Shown here: positions 1 through 5,478 of the stretch, piece after piece
Numbering within the stretch: the stretch's first letter is position 1
Layout of the letters: every line of letters begins with the position of its first letter
Assembly: GCA_025464275.1 (NCBI GenBank)
Contig: JAODGR010000030.1
Location: 1 to 9,221 of the forward strand
Direction of reading: 5' to 3'
From: Methanosarcinales archaeon
GTDB taxonomy: Archaea > Halobacteriota > Syntropharchaeia > Alkanophagales > Methanospirareceae
Length of the DNA stretch: 9,221 bases
Translations under genes and position numbers: made by a program
The notes under the pieces: generated by a model
What the model saw: only the letters and a program-made list of their open reading frames with translations
What the model was told of the DNA's origin: nothing
Database searches by the model: none

Positions 1-243
1 AATGGCTGTGGAATAGCATACGCTGAGCTTGGTGAATATGAGAAGGCGATAGAACATTTTGAGAAGGCTCTGAACCTCAGCCGGTACCTCATGGATTTCG
101 GTGCCAGAACGTATCGCAATTTGGCACAGGTCTACGAGCTGTTGGGCGACGAGGATAAGGCGAAGGAGAACAGGGATAAAGCAGAGACGATTGAACTCGC
201 CGAGTACCACTTCTGGGTGACGATGAGTGACGAACTGGAATAG
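1..243 (+). CDS. TPR-repeat protein, 3' fragment
   Basis: An open frame runs from base 1 without a start codon to a TAG stop at 241-243, giving the last 80 residues of a protein that begins outside the window. The visible part has tetratricopeptide-repeat character. Residues about 3-26 contain AYAELGEYEKAIEHFEKAL, which matches the TPR consensus (small/Tyr, Leu-Gly, Tyr, Ala, Phe, Ala). Residues about 38-70 form a second, weaker repeat (YRNLAQVYELLGDEDKAKEN). TPRs are helical-pair scaffolds for protein binding, so the partner and role cannot be told from this piece. A second in-frame TAG follows the stop directly and the tRNA-Leu gene starts 2 nt after the first stop, so the two may share a transcript. 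The TPR assignment is firm; specific function is unknown. Confidence 0.8.
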   Translation, partial: NGCGIAYAELGEYEKAIEHFEKALNLSRYLMDFGARTYRNLAQVYELLGDEDKAKENRDKAETIELAEYHFWVTMSDELE

Positions 244-245
244 TA

Positions 246-329
246 GCGGGGGTTGCTGAGCTGGGAAAAGGCGCAGGGCTTAGGACCCTGTCTCGTAGGA
301 GTGCGCGTGTTCAAATCACGCCCCCCGCA
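246..329 (+). tRNA. tRNA-Leu (anticodon UAG)
   Basis: An 84-nt type II tRNA folds by eye. The acceptor stem is GCGGGGG (246-252) with CCCCCGC (322-328), perfect over 7 bp, with discriminator A at 329. A short D stem runs from 255 to 272. The anticodon stem is CAGGG (274-278) with CCCTG (286-290) around the loop CTTAGGA, placing anticodon TAG at 281-283. The long variable arm (291-304) has a CTC/GAG mini-stem, as expected for Leu. The T stem is GCGTG (305-309) with CACGC (317-321) around TTCAAAT. UAG reads CUA and other CUN leucine codons. No intron is present and CCA is not encoded, so it would be added after transcription. Confidence 0.95.
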
Positions 330-460
330 TGCATCCTTGTTAAGTAATTTAACATTGATGTTCATTCCGTAACCCAAATCCGGATAGAAATAGCAGCCAA
401 AAATAGCAAGTTATATATATGATGAGGATAAAAGGGGAGATAAGGGAGTGAGATGAAGAA
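330..460. other. Intergenic spacer between tRNA-Leu and ferredoxin gene
   Basis: No coding region is supported here. The spacer contains a short inverted repeat just after the tRNA (GTTAA at 339-343, TTAAC at 349-353, 5-nt loop), which may help end or process the tRNA transcript. It is not followed by a strong T-run, so a terminator call would be weak. A TATA-like box for the ferredoxin gene lies at 411-420. Confidence 0.5.
411..420 (+). promoter_or_regulatory. TATA-like box for ferredoxin/kinase pair
   Basis: TTATATATAT lies 41-50 nt upstream of the ferredoxin ATG at 461. Archaeal transcription usually starts about 25 nt downstream of the TATA box, which predicts a start near 440 and a leader of about 20 nt. 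That leader would contain a purine-rich GGGAG at 444-448, a plausible ribosome-binding site 12 nt before the ATG. The spacing is typical, but the site is inferred from composition only. Confidence 0.55.
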
Positions 461-703
461 ATGCCAGCAGTAGTGGATCTGGATAAGTGTGATGGCTGTA
501 AAGGGAGAAGAGAGAAAGGAACGAGCATGTGTATGGAGGAGTGCCCGGTAGAGGCAATTACTCTGGTGGAGGAGTCAGATCCGAGCAGCGCCCCCCACGG
601 GCGTGAGCAGCATGCAGTAATAAACGCCGAGGAATGCACCGATTGTGAGGTATGCGTGGACGTGTGCGAGCAGGGCGCGATAAGCATGGTGGAATCGGAA
701 TAA
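461..703 (+). CDS. Small 2x[4Fe-4S] ferredoxin with AprB-like first motif
   Basis: An 80-residue acidic, cytoplasmic-type electron carrier with no signal peptide. It has eight cysteines in two sets: C10-x2-C13-x10-C24-x3-C28-P and C59-x2-C62-x2-C65-x3-C69. Two [4Fe-4S] clusters are therefore expected. The first set is stretched relative to the usual CxxCxxCxxxCP, and its opening DLDKCDGCKG resembles the start of the AprB subunit of APS reductase, which also has a lengthened gap before its third cysteine. The last cysteine of the second set is followed by Glu rather than the usual Pro. The protein lacks AprB's longer C-terminal tail and no aprA lies in the window, so the partner is unknown. 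The start is fixed: an in-frame TGA lies at 449-451 and this is the only ATG. It is probably co-transcribed with the kinase gene 25 nt downstream. Confidence 0.85.
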   Translation: MPAVVDLDKCDGCKGRREKGTSMCMEECPVEAITLVEESDPSSAPHGREQHAVINAEECTDCEVCVDVCEQGAISMVESE

Positions 704-728
704 GGGGTAAGTAGCGTAGCAGACAGAG

Positions 729-1223
729 GTGGTAAAGATAGATTTAGAACGCGTGGAGGTGAAGAATCCGGAAGGGAAGCAGGTAATAATCGGGCAGGGT
801 AATTTCACCATCTTCGCTTGCGACGACATCTTCAGGGCTCTCCTGACTGCGGTACCGGGTATAAGATGCGCGGTGGCAATGAACGAAGCGGCGCCGAGAT
901 TGACTCGTGTTACCGGCAATGACGACACTCTGAAGCAGTTAGCGGGTGAGAATTGCCTCCGGATTGGGGCTTCTCACACCTTTTTTATCATCTTTGACAA
1001 TGCATTTCCCATAAATGTGCTCAATGTTTTGAAGTTACACCCGGCGGTGGCGAACATATATGCCGCTTCCGCGAATCCTCTGGAGGTGATAGTCGGGGAG
1101 ACAGAGCTGGGTCGTGCGGTGCTGGGCGTTGTGGATGGTACCGCAGTGAGCAGGATAGAGCGTGAAGAGGAGAAGAAGGAGCGGAGAGAGCTGTGTATCA
1201 AACTCGGATATTACGTTGATTGA
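729..1223 (+). CDS. Adenosine-specific kinase (DUF355/PF04008 family)
   Basis: A 164-residue protein that matches the PF04008 family across its whole length. The family is known from archaea and some bacteria and was named from work on the Pyrobaculum protein. Visible family blocks are IIGQGNF (20-26), GIRCAVAMNEA (44-54), RVTGND (60-65), GASHTF (80-85), FPINVLN (93-99), and a highly conserved ANPLEVIVGETELGR stretch running into VLGVVDG (115-137). The charged C-terminus (EREEEKKERRE) is probably helical. The proposed role is phosphorylation of adenosine to AMP in purine salvage, but the physiological role is little studied. The start is GTG at 729: an in-frame TAG lies at 717-719 and no ATG fits, although no clear ribosome-binding site is visible. 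It follows the ferredoxin gene by 25 nt and ends 2 nt from the stop of the convergent phosphatase gene. Confidence 0.88.
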   Translation: MVKIDLERVEVKNPEGKQVIIGQGNFTIFACDDIFRALLTAVPGIRCAVAMNEAAPRLTRVTGNDDTLKQLAGENCLRIGASHTFFIIFDNAFPINVLNVLKLHPAVANIYAASANPLEVIVGETELGRAVLGVVDGTAVSRIEREEEKKERRELCIKLGYYVD

Positions 1224-1225
1224 CT

Positions 1226-2137
1226 TTACCATATTCGAGCTGCGGTCCGTGCCAGCGCCTCCGCATCCATCGCCTCACCGGAGTTTGATGATACATCGAT
1301 GCACAGATATGCCGCTGAGGTATTGAAATACGGGGCACCCTTCCTTGAGAATACGGTAAGCACTTTACCGTGCTGGCGTACCTGAACACCTTCACACGGC
1401 TCGTGACTCCTTATCAATGTCTTCGCGCCCGCAATCTTTAGCACACGTTCTGTTACATCCTCACCAAACATTCTGCCTGCACCGCGTGGTGAATAGAAAT
1501 CACCTTTGCCCTCTACCGGGTCGTTCCAGAGTATCTCAGTGAAGATAGAGGAAGCTGGGGCGGCATATTCGATCTCATGGATAGAGGTTGCATTCACTGG
1601 TGCACCACCGTGTAGCATCAGGTATTTACCCTCCACGAGTGCGCAGTGGGGTAGCAACTCCCAGAGTTCCCTTATCCTCCGGTACGCCTCGGCACCTCCG
1701 TCACCGAATCTGCGATCGAAGCTGGAGGGTAAGTCATGCGGCATGACTGGCAGGTTAGGTGGTCCCTCGTGGTTGCCGCGTAGCATTACTACTCTGCTAC
1801 CATACAATACCTTCAATTTCAGAATTATATAGTATACCTCGCCGCTATTCATACCACGGTCGCCGTAATCACCGAGGAATACGAGTCTATCCGCATCCAT
1901 CGCTTCAGAATCCTGGAGTATATGGATAAGACTTTCCACATCACCATGTAAATCACCCACAACTGTTACCCGATTGACGGTCTGTGGCGAGATGCGAACC
2001 ATACCGCTCCCTCTCCTCTGCGCCCTCTCTCGCTTCAATATCTGCATCGATGCATCAACCAGAGCCATGAATTCGTCCACCGATGCTACAAAAGCATCTC
2101 TAAGCCAGCTCCAGCTCCCTCTACCTCCTATATCCAT
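1226..2137 (-). CDS. PPP-family serine/threonine protein phosphatase
   Basis: A 303-residue metallophosphatase of the PP1/PP2A-like PPP family, expected to remove phosphate from Ser/Thr residues using two metal ions. All signature motifs are present in order: GDLHGD (61-66, metal ligands D62 and H64), GDYGDRG (89-95), RGNHE (120-124, with N122 and H123), the metal-binding histidine in MLHGG (H176), WNDP (204-207), RGAG (218-221) and RSHEP (243-247, H245). The catalytic set therefore looks intact. An N-terminal segment of about 50 residues, partly helical and basic (KRERAQRR), precedes the catalytic core. No membrane segment is seen. ATG at 2137 begins after a single-nucleotide gap from the stop of the geranylgeranyl reductase gene, so the two are almost certainly one transcript. 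The target is unknown. Pyrophosphatase-like or Ap4A-hydrolase activity is possible in related proteins, but the RSHEP and WNDP motifs favour protein phosphatase. Confidence 0.9.
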   Translation of the reverse strand: MDIGGRGSWSWLRDAFVASVDEFMALVDASMQILKRERAQRRGSGMVRISPQTVNRVTVVGDLHGDVESLIHILQDSEAMDADRLVFLGDYGDRGMNSGEVYYIILKLKVLYGSRVVMLRGNHEGPPNLPVMPHDLPSSFDRRFGDGGAEAYRRIRELWELLPHCALVEGKYLMLHGGAPVNATSIHEIEYAAPASSIFTEILWNDPVEGKGDFYSPRGAGRMFGEDVTERVLKIAGAKTLIRSHEPCEGVQVRQHGKVLTVFSRKGAPYFNTSAAYLCIDVSSNSGEAMDAEALARTAARIW

Positions 2138-2138
2138 C

Positions 2139-3326
2139 TCATAGAATTATCCTGGTAAGCTCCACCAACCTTCTGGGGTTACGTTTTATGAGTTCGAGCA
2201 GCAGAGCACCGGTAGACAGTTCCTTCAGCTTTACATCCTCCAGTGAATGTGCGAGTATGTTAAGGTCGTTATCAGATAGCCGGAAGAAGAACTCTTTCGC
2301 CTTCAAACCCGTCTCCAGCCGTTTCCCAAATTCGTGCCTGCATCTGGTCTCGTACTCACGGAGTCTATCCGCGGAGGTATCCCCCTCCTCTATCGCCCTC
2401 GCTATCACCTCCCCCGCGATCTCGGCTGCCTGCATCGCATAGAGGATACCACCACCGGTGAGAGGGTTAACATGCCTCGCCGCATCACCGACCAGGATAA
2501 GCCCATCGGTGACACACTCCTGAAGTGGTCCAGAGAGTGGCACGGCGCCGTAAATCTCGGCTATCACCTCGCCTCTGGGGAACCTATCGAGCACGAAAGC
2601 CCGTAGGTAATCTATTGCCCGGTGCCCCTCTTTAGAGACGTCACCACCTATTCCAACACCCACATTGGCGCAATCTCCACCCTTCGGGAATACCCATGCA
2701 TAGCCCTTCGGGGCGATTTTACTGCCGATGAAGAATTCCGAATATCTCTCCTCTATCTCTATATTACAGAGGAGGTACTCGGCGCAGGTGCAGATATCGG
2801 CTGGTTTCAAATGGGTGTTAATCCCCGCCCATCTGCCAATCTTTGATTCCACACCGTCCGCACCAACGATGACATCAGCATAGATGCGCCCGGTTCCTTC
2901 CATGTCGCGTACATATACACCTTCTGGACGTCCACCATCGGTATTGGTGATGATGCCATAAGCTTCGGTCTTCACACGGACATCCGCACCAGCGCGTGCT
3001 GCTTCGCCGGCTAAAGCCTTATCAAACAGCCTGCGATCGAGTACATAGCCCACTTCCTCCATCTTCTCACTGTGGATGGCGACCTTAGTACCGTCAGGGC
3101 TGTATATATTGGCACCTTCAACTTCTGCGCAGATCCATCTCCTGTCAGGCTGGATGAATCGTTCCACCGCTCTGCTAACCCCCTCTGCGCAGCTCACAGG
3201 CACACCAATCTCCTGCTTACGGTCAATCATGAGGACATCCAGCCCATGCCTGGCTGCGGTTCTCGCAGTTACACTGCCTGCGGGTCCTGCACCCACCACC
3301 ACAACATCGTATCTCTCCTCTCTCAT
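2139..3326 (-). CDS. Geranylgeranyl reductase family flavoprotein (archaeal lipid saturation)
   Basis: A 395-residue FAD-dependent oxidoreductase of the geranylgeranyl reductase (GGR) family. In archaea these enzymes hydrogenate the double bonds of digeranylgeranyl-glycerophospholipids, or free geranylgeranyl groups, to give saturated phytanyl membrane lipids. The N-terminal dinucleotide fold carries GAGPAG (12-17) and the acidic end of strand two (IDR, 34-36). Further landmarks are PVSCAEG (43-49, C46), GADGVESKIGRWAG (155-168), the family's substrate-cavity motif YAWVFPKG (209-216), and GDAARHVNPLTGGG (280-293), which contacts FAD. The length is normal for the family. Start: ATG at 3326, preceded almost directly by GAGGAGG, which is closer than an ideal ribosome-binding site. 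A TATA-like box upstream suggests its own promoter. Some archaea have several paralogues acting on quinones or other prenyl groups, so the exact substrate is inferred. Confidence 0.9.
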   Translation of the reverse strand: MREERYDVVVVGAGPAGSVTARTAARHGLDVLMIDRKQEIGVPVSCAEGVSRAVERFIQPDRRWICAEVEGANIYSPDGTKVAIHSEKMEEVGYVLDRRLFDKALAGEAARAGADVRVKTEAYGIITNTDGGRPEGVYVRDMEGTGRIYADVIVGADGVESKIGRWAGINTHLKPADICTCAEYLLCNIEIEERYSEFFIGSKIAPKGYAWVFPKGGDCANVGVGIGGDVSKEGHRAIDYLRAFVLDRFPRGEVIAEIYGAVPLSGPLQECVTDGLILVGDAARHVNPLTGGGILYAMQAAEIAGEVIARAIEEGDTSADRLREYETRCRHEFGKRLETGLKAKEFFFRLSDNDLNILAHSLEDVKLKELSTGALLLELIKRNPRRLVELTRIIL

Positions 3327-3375
3327 TCCTCCTCATTCGTCTTCGATTCTTTCTCTATATGCAAATAACAGTGCC

Positions 3376-3384
3376 TATTTATAA
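3376..3384 (-). promoter_or_regulatory. TATA-like box for geranylgeranyl reductase/phosphatase pair
   Basis: On the minus strand this reads TTATAAATA, a very good match to the archaeal TATA box. It lies about 50-58 nt upstream of the ATG at 3326, predicting a transcript start near 3355 and a leader of about 28 nt. It sits in the 67-nt gap just after the HMG-CoA reductase stop codon, so the two downstream genes could be expressed separately from the upstream four. Confidence 0.55.
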
Positions 3385-3393
3385 TTCACTCGT

Positions 3394-4635
3394 TCACCGA
3401 TTCAATCTACGATGTGCTTCCGCGAGATGCCGTGCACTTAAAGCGCCTATAAGAGATATCTCACCGGCAAGTACTGCTGCACCTGCGATCTCCGCGAACT
3501 TCGCTGCATTACTACCCGGGGGAGTGCCAGAGCCGTGCACACCCATCATCTCCAGCGCCTCCCGCTGTGTACCCAGAGCGGTACCTCCACCCACCGTACC
3601 CACCTGTAACGAGGGTAGAGTAACCGAGCATAGGAGGTCACCCTCTCCTGTGAGCTCGGCGGTGGTGAAGCCCTGTGAACCTTCCACCACATGCGCCGCA
3701 TCCTGCCCGGTAGCGATGAACAGAGCGGCAATGACATTGGCAAACTGGGCATTGAACCCATAAGAAGCTGCTAATGCACTCCCTAACCAGCATTTCCGGT
3801 ATACCAGCTCAGCCATCCTCTCCGGTGTGGTCTTCAATACTTCTTTCACCACCTCCTGAGTGAGCACAACTTCAGAGACCACCGTCTTACCTCTGCCCAT
3901 GAGCAGATTCAATGCCGAGGGCTTCTTATCCACGCACACATTACCGCTGAGTGCTACATGTTCCAGCCCCAGCTCGGTCTCCAGGAATCGTGCGACCTCA
4001 TCAGTGGCAATGGTAGCCATATTCATACCCATAGCATCACCTGTTTTATAAACGAACCTCAGGAATAGGTTACAGCCGATGAGCCAGCTCTGGATGGATT
4101 CCAGAGTCAAGTATCGCGAAGTTGACTCTGCAATCTCCTGCAACTTTGCACGGTTACGCTCTATGAACTCCATCGCCTCACGAGCGTGTGTACTGTTCCG
4201 TGCCTTCAATACCGGTGCGCGTGCCATGCCGTCATGGATGATGAAAGAGACCGCACCGCCTGACCGATTTATTGCTGTACACCCGCGGTTGACCGAAGCA
4301 ACGAGAGCGCCTTCCGTAGTGGCAAGTGGGATATAGTAATAGCCATCAGCGAAGTCGCCCTTTACCTGCACGGGTCCTGCAACACCCATCGGGACCTGAG
4401 CAACGCCAATTAGATTCTCTATGTTCGCCTTCTCTGCCCTCTCAACGTCCAGTGAGAAATTGCCTATGTGGTAGAATCTCTTACCCGTGATGTGCTCGAT
4501 GGCATGCCTCCTCACTTCCACCGCCCTCACCGGTTCGACGTATCTCACCAGCTCGTGTAACTTCAATTCACCACTCGCTATCCTGTCAATCAGCTCCTGC
4601 TCCTGCTCCTCCTCCTGCTCTTCCTCTTCTCCCAT
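3394..4635 (-). CDS. hmgA: HMG-CoA reductase, class I
   Basis: This enzyme reduces HMG-CoA to mevalonate with two NADPH, the committed step of isoprenoid and hence archaeal lipid synthesis. With the chosen start it is 413 residues and soluble, without the membrane domain of eukaryotic enzymes. Class I motifs are intact: TTEGALVASVNRGC with catalytic E108, DAMGMNM (200-206), DKKPSALN with the catalytic lysine (236-243), GQDAAH with D312, TVGGGT (348-353), and the C-terminal histidine in AEAH (H408). The protein stops 5 residues later at HRRLNR, so it has no counterpart of the phosphorylated serine of human HMGCR. Start: an ATG at 4653 is possible (419 aa), but GGAGG at 4642-4646 lies 6 nt before the ATG at 4635, which is therefore preferred. 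The N-terminus is an acidic EEEEQEEEQEQE run, encoded within a 50-nt overlap with dapB. Confidence 0.95.
   Translation of the reverse strand: MGEEEEQEEEQEQELIDRIASGELKLHELVRYVEPVRAVEVRRHAIEHITGKRFYHIGNFSLDVERAEKANIENLIGVAQVPMGVAGPVQVKGDFADGYYYIPLATTEGALVASVNRGCTAINRSGGAVSFIIHDGMARAPVLKARNSTHAREAMEFIERNRAKLQEIAESTSRYLTLESIQSWLIGCNLFLRFVYKTGDAMGMNMATIATDEVARFLETELGLEHVALSGNVCVDKKPSALNLLMGRGKTVVSEVVLTQEVVKEVLKTTPERMAELVYRKCWLGSALAASYGFNAQFANVIAALFIATGQDAAHVVEGSQGFTTAELTGEGDLLCSVTLPSLQVGTVGGGTALGTQREALEMMGVHGSGTPPGSNAAKFAEIAGAAVLAGEISLIGALSARHLAEAHRRLNR
4586..4635 (-). repeat. Purine-rich simple repeat in dapB/hmgA overlap
   Basis: The coding strand here is an imperfect run of GAG, GAA and CAG triplets (GAGCAGGAGCAGGAG and similar). 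It is read in two frames: as the Gly/Ala-rich tail of DapB and as the Glu/Gln-rich N-terminus of HMG-CoA reductase. Both protein ends lie outside the conserved domains. Confidence 0.7.
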
Positions 4636-5446
4636 ATCCCCCCTCCAGTTCACGCATCATCTCCTCCATGGTGTATATCCCGCTCTCTTCTTTAGTGTTT
4701 ATCCATTCGATGGCTTTTAATACGCCCTGAGCAAAAGCTTCGCGACTGTGCGCTCTGTGTATCAGTTCTAACCGCTCACCTGTGCCTGCAAAGAGTACTG
4801 TGTGGTCCCCCACGATGTCACCACCCCGGATCGCATGTATCCCTATCTCCTCCTCACCGCGCTCGCCGGTCATGCCCTGCCTGCCGTACACGAACCGAAC
4901 TTCATCCATGTACCGGGCGATGAGTTCAGCGGCTTTCTTCGCGGTGCCACTCGGTGCATCCTTCTTGTGTGCGTGGTGCATCTCTATGACCTCCACATGG
5001 TAGTGGTAGGGCATGAGCAGTCTCGCAGCTTCAGCAACCAGTCGCCAGAAGATATTCACCCCGATGGAGAAGTTGGGCGAGATGATTGCAGGTACAGTAT
5101 CCTTTATAGCAGCTTCCATCTCCTCGAACTGCGTATCAGAGAAGCCTGTGGTCCCAATGACCAGCTTAATGCCGTTACGAGCGGCAACTTTCACATTCGT
5201 TACCGCGGCATCGGCGTTGGTGAAATCAACGAAGACATGGGGCTTTGTCTCCTTTAATACCCCCTCCAGCTCTGCCGGGCTTGACACCCTCACCCCTTCA
5301 TCTGCAAGCCCGGGCTCAAGCAGGTCGCCAATACCCGCGGGGTCGAAGCCCGCTACCACTTCCATAATCGGGCTGGCTATGACACTCCGTACGACCTGAC
5401 TGCCCATTCGCCCTTTCGCTCCCGCAATAGCAACTCTTATCTTCAT
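4586..5446 (-). CDS. dapB: 4-hydroxy-tetrahydrodipicolinate reductase
   Basis: DapB reduces the dehydrated product of 4-hydroxy-tetrahydrodipicolinate to tetrahydrodipicolinate with NAD(P)H in lysine/diaminopimelate synthesis. In the 286-residue form the N-terminal Rossmann fold shows GAKGRMG (9-15), D35 in the GFDPAG turn, VDFTNADA (73-80) and GTTGF (98-102). The substrate domain shows SPNFSIGVN (123-131), HHAHK (157-161, matching catalytic His159 and Lys163 of the E. coli enzyme) and DAPSGTA (163-169). Four Met codons cluster at the start (5464, 5458, 5452, 5446). GGAG at 5453-5456 is 6 nt before the ATG at 5446, and family members usually begin just before this IRVAIAG strand, so 5446 is chosen. 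The C-terminus has a Gly/Ala/Arg tail of about 20 residues (GRRGRAGGGAGAGAD) beyond the usual family end, lying in the overlap with the HMG-CoA reductase gene. Confidence 0.93.
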   Translation of the reverse strand: MKIRVAIAGAKGRMGSQVVRSVIASPIMEVVAGFDPAGIGDLLEPGLADEGVRVSSPAELEGVLKETKPHVFVDFTNADAAVTNVKVAARNGIKLVIGTTGFSDTQFEEMEAAIKDTVPAIISPNFSIGVNIFWRLVAEAARLLMPYHYHVEVIEMHHAHKKDAPSGTAKKAAELIARYMDEVRFVYGRQGMTGERGEEEIGIHAIRGGDIVGDHTVLFAGTGERLELIHRAHSREAFAQGVLKAIEWINTKEESGIYTMEEMMRELEGGYGRRGRAGGGAGAGAD

Positions 5447-5478
5447 GTTCATCTCCATGCTCATGAATCATATTTGAA

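Noticed and set aside
339..353. GTTAA/TTAAC inverted repeat as an intrinsic terminator for the tRNA
   Set aside because: It is only 5 bp of mostly A/T pairs with no following T-run, so it is mentioned within the spacer and not called as a terminator.
461..703. Possible frameshift or indel in the first cysteine motif of the ferredoxin
   Set aside because: The frame is intact, all eight cysteines are present and the long gap has a precedent in AprB-type motifs, so a natural variant is more likely than damage.
575..928. 117-codon minus-strand open frame spanning the ferredoxin and kinase genes
   Set aside because: It is antisense to two well-recognised genes, has no family resemblance and crosses their boundary, so it is a shadow frame.
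3394..4635. Idea that the nearby PPP phosphatase controls HMG-CoA reductase as in animals
   Set aside because: The archaeal protein ends just after the catalytic histidine and lacks the C-terminal serine that is phosphorylated in human HMGCR.
4802..5257. 151-codon plus-strand open frame opposite dapB
   Set aside because: It is antisense to dapB, whose catalytic motifs are intact, and its translation shows no recognisable domain.
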